A stretch of DNA of 64,000 nt from an uncultured Bacteroidales bacterium (lineage in GTDB: Bacteria; Bacteroidota; Bacteroidia; Bacteroidales; UBA932), in contig CALVDO010000004.1 in the NCBI GenBank assembly GCA_944326355.1, positions 91,643 through 155,642 on the forward strand. Direction: 5' to 3'. This document shows positions 9,961-17,847 of this stretch, one piece after another. The translations under genes were made by a program, and so were the position numbers. The notes under the pieces are model-generated. The model did no database searches, was not told the origin of the DNA, and was given only the letters and a program-made list of their open reading frames with translations. The number at the start of each line of letters is the position of its first letter. Within the stretch, counting starts at the first letter, position 1.

Positions 9961-12690
9961 ATGACTGACAGAAAAAAAAGAGTCTACCGCTTTGGCGGTA
10001 AAAACGCCGAAGGAGACGGTTCGATGAGGGAGCTGCTCGGAGGCAAGGGAGCCAATCTCGCTGAAATGTGCAAGCTCGGAATACCTGTTCCGGCAGGCTT
10101 CACCATCACGACAGAGTGCTGCGCGGAATATTACGCTCTCTGCGGAGGCTACCCTGAGGAGCTCAAGCAGGACGTGGCCGAGGCGATGAAGGCGACTGAA
10201 GCCATCATGGGAAAGAAGTTCGGAGACAAGAACGACCCTCTCCTCGTGAGCTGCCGCTCAGGCGCCAGGAGTTCGATGCCGGGAATGATGGACACCATCC
10301 TCAACATCGGACTCTGCTCGGAGACAATTCCGGGAATGATTGAAAAGACCGGGAATCCGCGTTTCGTCTACGACGCATACAGACGTCTGATAATGATGTA
10401 TTCGGACGTCGTGATGGAGAAGGCCGAGGGCATAGAGCCCGCAGACGGCCAGGGCATCCGCCAGCAGCTCGACAGGATGATGGACGAGCTGAAGAAGGCG
10501 AAGGGCTACGCTTCGGACACCGACATTACCGCAGAAGAGCTCAAGGAGCTCTGCGAGAAATTCAAGGTCAGAGTGAAGGAAGTCCTCGGAGTGGAGTTCC
10601 CGGACTCTGCCGAAGCCCAGCTCTGGGGCAGCATCGGAGGAGTGTTCAAGTCGTGGAACGGCAAGAGAGCCATCGCCTACAGAAAGATCGAGGGCATTCC
10701 TGACGACTGGGGCACGGCCGTGAACGTGCAGTCGATGGTGTTCGGAAACATGGGCAACACCTCTGCTACCGGAGTGGCATTCTCCCGCAACCCGGCGACC
10801 GGAGACAACAAGTTCTACGGAGAATGGCTCATCAACGCTCAGGGAGAGGATGTCGTTGCCGGAATCCGCACGCCTAATCCGCTCAACGAGGCGACCAAGA
10901 ATCCGCACAACGCCGGGCTCGAATCTCTCGAGAAGGCCATGCCTGAGGTGTACAAGGAGCTCGACGGCATCAGAGTGCTCCTCGAGGACCACTTCAAGGA
11001 CATGCAGGACATCGAGTTCACCATTCAGGACGGCAAGCTCTGGATGCTCCAGTGCCGCATAGGCAAGAGAACGGGAGTCGCCGCCCTTACGATGGCGATG
11101 GACATGGTGGAGGAAGGAATGATCGACGAGAAGACGGCTGTCATGAGAGTGTCTCCGGCACAGCTCGACGAGATTCTCCACCCTATTCTCGACCCTGCGT
11201 CCGAGAAGAAGGCCAAGGTGATAGCCCGCGGTCTGCCGGCAAGTCCGGGCGGCGCAGTGGGAAAGATCGTCTTCACTTCAGAGGAGGCGATGGAGCTCAA
11301 CAAGAACGGCGAGAAGGCCATCCTCGTCAGGGAGGAGACTTCGCCTGAGGACGTGGAGGGAATGAGAGCCGCAGCAGGCATCCTCACCGCCCGCGGAGGA
11401 ATGACGTCACACGCAGCCCTCGTGGCCCGCGGCTGGGGGAAATGCTGCATCGTAGGCTGCGAGTCGATGCACATAGACCTCGAAAACAAAGTCCTCAAAT
11501 TCAAGGGAGCAGAATATCATGAAGGAGACGTGCTGAGCCTCAATGGCTCAAAGGGTCTCGTCTACGGCACGGCCATCGACACGATGGATGCGTCTGAGAA
11601 CCCGCGCTTCATCAAATTCATGCAGATCGTGGACAAGTTCCGCACCCTCGGAGTCCGCACCAACGCCGACACTCCTGAGGACGCCGAAAGGGCTCTCAGC
11701 TTCGGAGCTGAAGGCATCGGACTTTTCCGTATCGAGCACATGTTCTACGGCAAGAATTCAGAGATTCCTCTTGCCAAGCTGCGCAAGATGATCCTTTCCA
11801 AGACCGACGACGAGAGACGCGCGGCCCTTGCAGAGCTTGAACCGTTCATCAAGGCTTCTGTCAAGAGCACCATGAAAGTCATGGACGGAAAGCCTGTGAC
11901 CTTCCGTCTCCTCGACCCGCCTCTCCATGAGTTCGTGCCTCAGGCGCCTGAAAAGAGGAAAGAGCTTGCACAGGAGCTCGGCATCTCGGAAATGGACATC
12001 GAGAAGAGGGGCGAATCCCTCCACGAGGTCAACCCGATGATGGGACATCGCGGAGTCCGTCTCCACATCACATATCCGATGATCTCCGAGACTCAGTTCC
12101 GCGCCATCTTCACGGCTGCGGCAGAGCTGAAGCAGGAAGGCTACCACCCTATGCCTGAGATCATGATTCCGGTGACCATCTCCGACCGTGAGCTCATCTT
12201 CCAGAAGGCCATCTGCGACAGAGTGAAGGCAGAAGTGGAAGGCAGCACCATCAGGGAGCCTATCGACTACAAGTACGGAACGATGATCGAGATTCCTCGC
12301 GCCGCCCTCATAGCCGACAGGATGGCCCGCACGGCTCAGTTCTTCTCATTCGGAACCAACGACCTCACCCAGATGACGTTCGGTTTCTCTCGCGACGACG
12401 TGGGCACCTTCATGGGCGACTACCTCGGCAACAAGATCCTTGATGCCGACCCGTTCCAGACCATCGACAAGCGTGCCGTCGGCAAGCTCATCGAGATCGG
12501 CGTCAAAGGCGGCCGCAGCACCCGTCCTGACCTCAAGGTCGGCATCTGTGGCGAGCACGGCGGCGACCCTGCCTCCGTCGAGTTCTGCTACAAGATCGGC
12601 CTCAACTATGTCTCCTGCTCACCGTTCCGCGTTCCTATCGCCCGCCTCGCCGCCGCACAGGCTGCGATAAAGGCCGGAGCAGAGAAATAG
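9961..12690 (+). CDS. ppdK: Pyruvate, phosphate dikinase
   Basis: This cytoplasmic enzyme interconverts pyruvate, ATP and phosphate with phosphoenolpyruvate, AMP and pyrophosphate, linking glycolysis and gluconeogenesis in anaerobes. The 909 aa length is typical. The order is an ATP-grasp domain opening with GGKGANLAEM, the swivelling phosphohistidine domain with GGMTSHAA (His484), and a PEP-binding TIM barrel ending in CGEHGGDPASV (Cys863, the proton donor in this family). About 160 bp of AT-rich DNA precedes the ATG and probably contains the promoter, though I could not identify a clear -33/-7 pair. The last 13 codons and the following terminator are duplicated about 960 bp downstream. Confidence 0.97.
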   Translation: MTDRKKRVYRFGGKNAEGDGSMRELLGGKGANLAEMCKLGIPVPAGFTITTECCAEYYALCGGYPEELKQDVAEAMKATEAIMGKKFGDKNDPLLVSCRSGARSSMPGMMDTILNIGLCSETIPGMIEKTGNPRFVYDAYRRLIMMYSDVVMEKAEGIEPADGQGIRQQLDRMMDELKKAKGYASDTDITAEELKELCEKFKVRVKEVLGVEFPDSAEAQLWGSIGGVFKSWNGKRAIAYRKIEGIPDDWGTAVNVQSMVFGNMGNTSATGVAFSRNPATGDNKFYGEWLINAQGEDVVAGIRTPNPLNEATKNPHNAGLESLEKAMPEVYKELDGIRVLLEDHFKDMQDIEFTIQDGKLWMLQCRIGKRTGVAALTMAMDMVEEGMIDEKTAVMRVSPAQLDEILHPILDPASEKKAKVIARGLPASPGGAVGKIVFTSEEAMELNKNGEKAILVREETSPEDVEGMRAAAGILTARGGMTSHAALVARGWGKCCIVGCESMHIDLENKVLKFKGAEYHEGDVLSLNGSKGLVYGTAIDTMDASENPRFIKFMQIVDKFRTLGVRTNADTPEDAERALSFGAEGIGLFRIEHMFYGKNSEIPLAKLRKMILSKTDDERRAALAELEPFIKASVKSTMKVMDGKPVTFRLLDPPLHEFVPQAPEKRKELAQELGISEMDIEKRGESLHEVNPMMGHRGVRLHITYPMISETQFRAIFTAAAELKQEGYHPMPEIMIPVTISDRELIFQKAICDRVKAEVEGSTIREPIDYKYGTMIEIPRAALIADRMARTAQFFSFGTNDLTQMTFGFSRDDVGTFMGDYLGNKILDADPFQTIDKRAVGKLIEIGVKGGRSTRPDLKVGICGEHGGDPASVEFCYKIGLNYVSCSPFRVPIARLAAAQAAIKAGAEK

Positions 12691-12782
12691 TCCGACTCCG
12701 AACAAACGATTCACAAATACAGATTTCTTTGTGAATCAATACGATAAAAAGGGATTTGCCCACAGGGGTGAATCCCTTTTTA
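12647..12782 (+). repeat. Direct repeat copy 1: ppdK 3' end plus terminator
   Basis: This stretch encodes the last codons of ppdK and continues through both downstream hairpins. It is nearly the same as 13604-13738, with scattered substitutions including a synonymous GCA/GCG change in the coding part. The pair brackets an ORF6N gene, which resembles the outcome of integration at the 3' end of ppdK. The left edge is placed where the two sequences first align and may be off by a few bases. Confidence 0.85.
12708..12781 (+). terminator. Double-hairpin terminator of ppdK
   Basis: A perfect 10 bp stem (12708-12717 with 12728-12737) is followed by a second stem, AAAAAGGGATT (12746-12756) with AATCCCTTTTT (12771-12781). 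The second hairpin ends in a T run on the plus strand and, being A/T-flanked, could work in both directions. Confidence 0.8.
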
Positions 12783-12895
12783 CTTTGTAAGCAGGAGTAG
12801 TTTATCTTTGTTTTTCAGACAATTGTTTGACTCTATAAGTGAGAATGAATGACATCGATAGCGCAAAAGTCTGTGACAAGTAACTGAATTTTCAT

Positions 12896-12903
12896 TAACT
12901 TTG
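12896..12903 (+). promoter_or_regulatory. Candidate -7 box (TAACTTTG) for the ORF6N gene
   Basis: The box fits TAnnTTTG and lies 92 bp before the ATG at 12996. No TTTG is found at the usual -33 distance, so support is weak. A second similar box, TATCTTTG, is at 12803-12810. Confidence 0.3.
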
Positions 12904-12995
12904 GATTGCGGTTATTGGATAGAAACTCTGATTAGCTGCCATCCCTATAAAGTCGCAGATGCGCTCGAAAATTATTAATTGAAATTCAAACAATT

Positions 12996-13544
12996 ATGAA
13001 ATTATTGCCATACCAGGAAGTTAAAGACAAGATTATCCACTTACGAGAACAGGATGTAATTCTGGACTTCGCAGTGGCCGAACTCTACGGCGTGGAAACA
13101 AGGGAGATAAACCAAGCAGTGAAGAATAATCCCAACAAGTTCCCGGAAGGATATGTGTTTGAGATTGACAAACAAGAATTTGCAGATTTGCGATCAAAAA
13201 ATTTGATTGCAAATAGTCCGAAAAGCCGTACAATCCCTAAAGCATTTACGGAAAAGGGCCTGTACATGCTGGCGACAATCCTCAAGGGAGACAAGGCCAC
13301 AGATACAACCATCGCCATCATTGAAGCATTCGCAAAGCTGAGGGAGCTGTCACGCACTATCGGGGAACTGGCAGCAAATCCGGATCAATTTACGCAGAAA
13401 TCGCTCATGCAGAAAAGCGGTGAGATTATGGCCGACCTGTTCGGAGAGGACATGCAGACAAGCGAGACGGAAACGGAAATCGAACTCAATTTCGCCGTAC
13501 TGAAGCTGAAACACACGATAAAGAGGAAAGACAAGAACAAATAA
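12996..13544 (+). CDS. ORF6N domain DNA-binding protein
   Basis: The 182 aa protein has an N-terminal ORF6N domain (about residues 8-110). The typical pattern is visible: ILDFAVAELYGVETREINQAVKNN, split as VILDFAVAELYGVE then INQAVK, followed by FPEGYVFEI and FTEKGLYMLATIL. ORF6N domains occur in phage antirepressor-like proteins and in many bacterial accessory genes. A helical, charged tail (residues about 110-182) could be a dimerisation or partner-binding region. Codon use is less GC-rich than ppdK. The gene lies alone between two copies of the ppdK 3' end, which suggests acquisition by integration. Function beyond DNA binding is unknown. Confidence 0.88.
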   Translation: MKLLPYQEVKDKIIHLREQDVILDFAVAELYGVETREINQAVKNNPNKFPEGYVFEIDKQEFADLRSKNLIANSPKSRTIPKAFTEKGLYMLATILKGDKATDTTIAIIEAFAKLRELSRTIGELAANPDQFTQKSLMQKSGEIMADLFGEDMQTSETETEIELNFAVLKLKHTIKRKDKNK

Positions 13545-13603
13545 AACACATGTTGACAAACTATTGAACAAAATCGCACAACTCATTGAAAAGAGACCGG
13601 ACT

Positions 13604-13738
13604 TTGCCGCCGCGCAGGCTGCGATAAAGGCCGGAGCAGAGAAATAGTCCGACTCTGAACAAACGATTTACAAATACAGATTTATTTGTGAATCAATACG
13701 ATAAAAAGAGATTCGCTCGCTGGAGTGAATACTTTTTT
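13604..13738 (+). repeat. Direct repeat copy 2: ppdK 3' end plus terminator
   Basis: This second copy encodes AAAQAAIKAGAEK and a stop, exactly the ppdK C-terminus, then the same downstream region. The first hairpin is kept with one G.U pair (13665-13674 with 13685-13694). The second hairpin's inner stem is ATTCGCTC (13711-13718) with GAGTGAAT (13723-13730); copy 1 has ATTTGCCC with GGGGTGAAT, so paired changes preserve it. Upstream the reading frame runs open for about 18 codons from ...DKLLNKIAQLIEKRPDF into the ppdK tail. Confidence 0.85.
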
Positions 13739-14241
13739 ATGTCTAAGAGTCAAAATATCCTTGCGCTTCGTTCCGACCGGAAACACATCCAGAAGCAGAT
13801 GAACCAGAAAAACCTGGTAATAACATCTATACGACATAGCATAGTCTTTTTTATAATTGAAGTATCTTTGTATACTTAAGAAAACTGCCCACGCCACTGT
13901 ATGGTTCGTTGATATTCCAGTGAAAAACTTGCAATAGTCCGTCTCTTTGTCTGTATCATTATGCTGAAAAGTTTATAACTTTGAAGTTCAATACAAGAAA
14001 AAGACACTATTATGTAAAGTTTAACAAGGACATATCATAAAGAAAGTATTTACAGTTACTTGATGCATTCAGGAAATCGCCAATCTTCAAGAATGTAGCT
14101 ATCTGAGTAATATGTGAATGCTTGCATCATACAATGGTGCGGGCTTCCATATTGTATAGCTACAGGTGTTTGGCGATACCTCTGAATGACAATAGGAATC
14201 CTGCACCTTTCTTTTTGTTTTGTCTGAAAAGGCAAATGAAT
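13739..14241. other. Non-coding AT-rich stretch before the HNH gene
   Basis: I see no credible gene in about 500 bp. Two boxes fit TAnnTTTG on the plus strand, TATCTTTG (13863-13870) and TAACTTTG (13976-13983); neither has a TTTG at the -33 distance. Either could start transcription of the HNH-lipoprotein-membrane protein cassette. The rest may be decayed coding DNA, but no family is recognisable. Confidence 0.4.
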
Positions 14242-15012
14242 ATGAATGATTATATAAGTTTAAGGGATTATCCGTCACAATTAGAAACATATGAATGGAA
14301 GCAAAAGCGAATAGAAATATTAGAAAGAGACAAATATCGGTGCCAAATTTGTGGCAAAGGGAAAAGCACTGTGCTATACAATCCTAGTAGTGATAGGGAT
14401 AGCGATATAAGTATAGGAATAGATTATAGTTATTCCACAATTAGTATTGATGATATATTATTCACACATTTTTCCGTACAAGACTTTATAGATATTATAT
14501 CCGCTAAAAATTTATCTCTAACACCTACAGATTATGTAGTGAGCAGTAATGATATTTTAGGGGTACTAGCCGAACCACATACGAATGAATTTCCTGTAAA
14601 TTGTGAAGATGTGGAAATTAATCTTGTAAGGCATCCAACAGGTATGTTATATTTTATTGTGAACAGAGAAGAAGACAATTTATCAAATATTAAGTTACAT
14701 ACTCCATATTTTATAGACCATCCCATATCATTAAATGTACATCATAAACATTATATAATTGGCCATAAAGCCTGGGAATATGATGATGAGGACCTTGTTA
14801 CTCTATGCAACGAATGCCACACAAAAGTACATCATGCAATAGGCGCTCCTGTGTATTTACATAAAAACGGATATATGAAAGAAGTGCCATTAACCCCATG
14901 TTTTAGATGTGAAGGCACCGGGTATTTCCCAGAATACAAGCATGTTGAAAATGGCATATGTTTCAGATGCAGAGGAGCAAGATTCGAGGAATTGAGACCA
15001 TATGTAAAATAA
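14242..15012 (+). CDS. HNH endonuclease-like protein with split zinc site
   Basis: The 256 aa product opens with an HNH-type half-site, WKQKRIEILERDKYRCQICG (CxxC), then a roughly 120 aa insertion, then HHKHYI and LVTLCNECHTKVHH, which complete a His-rich HNH core. The C-terminus has two further CxxC pairs, CFRCEGTGYF and CFRCRGARF, resembling DnaJ-type zinc knuckles. HNH proteins cut or nick DNA; the target is unknown. The frame extends upstream to 14122, but those residues look non-native. AAAAGG at 14227-14232 favours the ATG at 14242, with 14236 also possible. Composition is very AT-rich. It is followed 18 bp later by a lipoprotein gene, suggesting an operon. Confidence 0.75.
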   Translation: MNDYISLRDYPSQLETYEWKQKRIEILERDKYRCQICGKGKSTVLYNPSSDRDSDISIGIDYSYSTISIDDILFTHFSVQDFIDIISAKNLSLTPTDYVVSSNDILGVLAEPHTNEFPVNCEDVEINLVRHPTGMLYFIVNREEDNLSNIKLHTPYFIDHPISLNVHHKHYIIGHKAWEYDDEDLVTLCNECHTKVHHAIGAPVYLHKNGYMKEVPLTPCFRCEGTGYFPEYKHVENGICFRCRGARFEELRPYVK

Positions 15013-15030
15013 GAATAATATACTGTAAAA

Positions 15031-15627
15031 ATGAAAAAAGTATATATAATATATATTATAGCATTATGCCTATTTGCTATCAGTTGCGGGAATTCAAATA
15101 TATCTTCTCTCAATTTCGGCTATAAAAAATATGAATTTAATACCAATGGAGTAAAAATATTGAAATTTGAGAACATAAGAGCAGATGAACAAGAGGTCGT
15201 ATATAATCTAAGCAATGTGGAGGAAAAAAATTTACCACAAATTGAATATGTAAAAATTAACCTCAAAAATATCCGGGCTCAATGTCGTACTCCGAATGAT
15301 CCCTTTCGATGTGTTTATATAAAATTTAAAGGGCAACCTCCTGTTAAATATGAATGTAGTAGAGGAAGCGGAAATCCTATGTATATAGACACCAATTCAT
15401 GGATTGCTATCAAGGATGATGGAACTATATTTATGAAGGGATGTTCTTCAGTAAAGGAAGCCTTATACTCAATAGGGGTGACGGACCTCTTGAAAATTGA
15501 TAAAATAAATACTCAAATAAAAACAGTGTTATTTGAAGAATATGAGGATAATTACATCTTTCACAATGGAATATATTATATTTATCATAACAGCAATTGG
15601 TATATTTTTCCTTTGAAATTAAAATAA
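15031..15627 (+). CDS. Uncharacterised lipoprotein
   Basis: The 198 aa product begins with a short charged end and a hydrophobic run ending in FAISCGN, a lipobox with the modified cysteine near residue 19. It should therefore be exported and lipidated. The remainder is mostly beta-rich with many Tyr and Asn and no recognised domain. It has further cysteines (around residues 90, 97, 111 and 137) that could form disulfides. The AT-rich composition matches the HNH gene upstream and the membrane protein 5 bp downstream, so the three probably form one transcript. No function can be assigned. Confidence 0.7.
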   Translation: MKKVYIIYIIALCLFAISCGNSNISSLNFGYKKYEFNTNGVKILKFENIRADEQEVVYNLSNVEEKNLPQIEYVKINLKNIRAQCRTPNDPFRCVYIKFKGQPPVKYECSRGSGNPMYIDTNSWIAIKDDGTIFMKGCSSVKEALYSIGVTDLLKIDKINTQIKTVLFEEYEDNYIFHNGIYYIYHNSNWYIFPLKLK

Positions 15628-15632
15628 AGTAT

Positions 15633-16310
15633 ATGGAAATAGTTGTAAAAATTATTTTAACTATTATCTGTTTAATTGCTGGTTCATTTGGTCCAACTCT
15701 AATTTTAGAAGCATATGGCTTATCTTTTGGGCTTATGACCATGTCATGTGCTTTGGTAATAGCTATTTGCACTTTAGTCTGGAGATGCCCATCCAAATAT
15801 ATAGTAACTGGATTTAAAGATCCTAGTTGGGGGAACAATAAAAAAGATGTATATGGGCTTAGATCTGAATTGTTTAGACATATTAACACAAAAAATTTTC
15901 TATCCCCTTATGACTATGAAAAGATATTATGCTCAAATAATTTAATTAAACAACTTGATAGGATAGATGCATATGATATTGTACGATTAAAAGAGATACG
16001 AAAAACTGCGGAATACAATCTTTCCATTAAATTAAATGCAGAGGCTTTTTACAATCACTTAATGGCAGTTTTTTCGCCTATTAAATTCTTAAAAAACGAG
16101 AACTTGTTTAATCAAATGAATATGTTATGTCAAACATTATCTGAAATTAACCATAAAGATATTGATATTATAGAAAACACATTGAATTATATCAACGATA
16201 ATATTATTAATCCGCAAAAAGAGCATAGATCTTTACATATTAAACTTATAATTACCCTATTCGGATGTCTTATAATAATGGATTTAATAACCACAATATC
16301 AGTTGGATAA
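15633..16310 (+). CDS. Uncharacterised inner-membrane protein
   Basis: The 225 aa product has two N-terminal hydrophobic segments (about residues 3-25 and 28-50) and one C-terminal segment (about residues 200-222). Between them is a hydrophilic helical domain of about 150 residues rich in Asn, Ile and Lys. The frame is open from 15597, but that start lies inside the preceding gene; the ATG at 15633 is 5 bp after its stop and precedes the first membrane segment directly. The three-segment layout with a large soluble loop is not diagnostic. Function is unknown; the position suggests it works with the lipoprotein upstream. Confidence 0.65.
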   Translation: MEIVVKIILTIICLIAGSFGPTLILEAYGLSFGLMTMSCALVIAICTLVWRCPSKYIVTGFKDPSWGNNKKDVYGLRSELFRHINTKNFLSPYDYEKILCSNNLIKQLDRIDAYDIVRLKEIRKTAEYNLSIKLNAEAFYNHLMAVFSPIKFLKNENLFNQMNMLCQTLSEINHKDIDIIENTLNYINDNIINPQKEHRSLHIKLIITLFGCLIIMDLITTISVG

Positions 16311-16391
16311 GAAATACAGGAGAGCTACTGTTCATCATTGGGTCATACAAGGTTGGCAGAAAGAAGGCAATGAGCAAGCCAATGATGCTAT

Positions 16392-16880
16392 GTGCATATA
16401 AATGAGTTAAACATAAGTTTCCAATTGAAAATATTGACAACAAGTCTGATGTGTATATTTATTATATTTGCTGTCCATGGCAAATATATAACTGCACCTA
16501 TCATGAAAGACAATACAACAGCCAAGGCGACTTCTGCCTGCGATTATGAACCCGTTGAATTTCCCGGTTTACCTGAAATAAAACTTCCTGCAGTATCCGC
16601 AGACAGCATCGGACTTCTTACAAAATCAATAGAAACGATGACAACGGAGGAATCCCAAGCCACTGCAAAGTACTTTCCGTGGGAAGATGTGCTGGCCTGC
16701 ATGAAAGATGGCCGTGTATTTTACTCCGAAGAAAAGGGTGACTGCGGAGAACGGCTTATTGCAGTGAACTTTTCTTCTCCCCGATGGACTTGGGAGAAGT
16801 TGTGCGGCAGGTCGGGGCTTCTGTATATCTGTCCTGTATGCAAAAGGCAGGTAAAGTTTGACTGCCGGATAATGAACTGA
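16392..16880 (+). CDS. Small exported protein of unknown function
   Basis: The frame starts at a GTG (16392) and gives 162 aa. A hydrophobic segment, TTSLMCIFIIFAV, looks like a signal sequence, so the real start may be the TTG at 16425 or the ATG at 16449. The mature part has an acidic, proline-containing stretch (FPGLPEIKLP) and a conserved-looking C-terminus with WTWEKLCGRSGLLYICPVCKR, split as WTWEKLCGRSG then ICPVCKRQ, including CxxC. The 3' half is richer in G and C than the AT-rich genes before it. I do not recognise the family. Confidence 0.5.
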   Translation: MHINELNISFQLKILTTSLMCIFIIFAVHGKYITAPIMKDNTTAKATSACDYEPVEFPGLPEIKLPAVSADSIGLLTKSIETMTTEESQATAKYFPWEDVLACMKDGRVFYSEEKGDCGERLIAVNFSSPRWTWEKLCGRSGLLYICPVCKRQVKFDCRIMN

Positions 16881-17202
16881 TTGCAAAGCCGCTGTAAGCC
16901 ACTGACGATATACACGGCAGTAGAAGAAGGCCATAGGAGGATGCGCGTCAGAGGAAACTGGACATTGGCCTGTTTTTGAGTAATGCGGCAATAAATCACT
17001 ATATTTGCCGCAAATATTGCGTCGTTTTCGATATAGAGATGCTTCAGTGCTTAGTTCAATTCTTGAAGAGGTGAACCGTAAGCAGGGGCCACTTGAGAAT
17101 CCGCTTGGCCAATACTGCTCTTAGCTTAGAATAAATTAAGCCGTTCTTTGGGTATCACGACTAAAAAAGCAAAAGAGAATCAGAGTCTTGAAAAACTCGA
17201 CC
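16881..17202. other. Non-coding stretch closing the island
   Basis: No gene is supported here. A hairpin, TGCGGCAA (16984-16991) with TTGCCGCA (17005-17012), overlaps a TATATTTG box that fits the Bacteroidetes -7 pattern, so this may be the promoter of a lost gene. The rest appears to be a junction between island and core DNA. Confidence 0.4.
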
Positions 17203-17748
17203 CTAATCAGTCTGAAGACAGTGCGGAGCGCGGTGGAACGCCCAGAGGATGATGCCGACGGACACGGAGACGTTGAGGGAATGCTTCGTGCCGTACTGGG
17301 GAATCTCTATGGACATATCGGAAGCATCTACTACCGGCTGAGACACTCCGGACACTTCATTGCCGAATATCAGCGCATATTTCGCTGAAGGGTCCGGAGT
17401 GAATGTGTCAAGACTTACCGAGCCGACGGTCTGCTCCACGCTGACTATCACATAGCCCTCGGCCCGAAGCCTGCGGACGGCCTCAAGAGTGTCATCGAAA
17501 TGTTCCCATGCCACACTGGACTCCGCTCCGAGAGCGGACTTGTGGATCTCGGCGGACGGAGGGACGGCACAGATGCCGCACAGAATCACCTTGTCGACCT
17601 TGAACGAGTCGCTGCTCCTGAAGGCCGACCCCACGTTATGCGCACTGCGGATGTTGTCGAGCACGACGACCAGGCCGGAATCAGGCAATTGCCGGTATTC
17701 TTCGGGACTTACGCGCCCGAGTTCGATGTTCAGAAGCTTCCTGTTCAT
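17203..17748 (-). CDS. SpoU-family RNA 2'-O-methyltransferase
   Basis: The 181 aa protein is a minimal SPOUT methyltransferase that should transfer a methyl group from S-adenosylmethionine to a ribose 2'-OH in tRNA or rRNA. The three family motifs are present: LDNIRSAHNVGSAFRS near residue 31, IFGNEVSGV near residue 128, and IPQYGTKHSLNVSVSVGI near residue 150, which form the knot and cofactor site. The frame reaches a TTG at 17781, but the ATG at 17748 fits homologs and leaves a 40-50 nt leader after the -7 box at 17794-17801. It is divergent from glyA. The exact RNA target is not evident. Confidence 0.9.
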   Translation of the reverse strand: MNRKLLNIELGRVSPEEYRQLPDSGLVVVLDNIRSAHNVGSAFRSSDSFKVDKVILCGICAVPPSAEIHKSALGAESSVAWEHFDDTLEAVRRLRAEGYVIVSVEQTVGSVSLDTFTPDPSAKYALIFGNEVSGVSQPVVDASDMSIEIPQYGTKHSLNVSVSVGIILWAFHRAPHCLQTD

Positions 17749-17793
17749 GAATGATGCGGAAAAACGCTCAAAAAAGAGCAAAAGTTATCAACA

Positions 17794-17801
17794 CAAAGGT
17801 A
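17794..17801 (-). promoter_or_regulatory. -7 box (TACCTTTG) for the SpoU gene
   Basis: The box matches TAnnTTTG on the minus strand, about 46 bp upstream of the ATG at 17748. No clear -33 TTTG is seen at 19 bp. Confidence 0.5.
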
Positions 17802-17820
17802 GCAAAAATAAAATTTTGAG

Positions 17821-17828
17821 TACTTTTG
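17821..17828 (+). promoter_or_regulatory. -7 box (TACTTTTG) for glyA
   Basis: The box matches TAnnTTTG. It would place the transcription start after the first in-frame ATG (17830), so it supports use of the second ATG at 17848. Confidence 0.55.
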
Positions 17829-17847
17829 TATGCTAAACTTATCTGAA

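Larger units (their letters stand above)
12783..17202. other. Accessory island between ppdK and the SpoU gene
   Basis: The island holds the ORF6N gene, the second ppdK tail, an AT-rich cassette of three to four genes, and non-coding stretches. The segment 13740-16450 is strikingly richer in A and T than the flanking genes, in both third codon positions and spacers. I see no integrase, transposase or terminal inverted repeats, so the mobilising element is not identified. The right boundary is an estimate from where host-like composition resumes. Confidence 0.6.

Noticed and set aside
12783..17202. Insertion sequence or integrase in the island
   Set aside because: I searched by eye for transposase or tyrosine-recombinase motifs and terminal inverted repeats and found none, so no mobile element is called.
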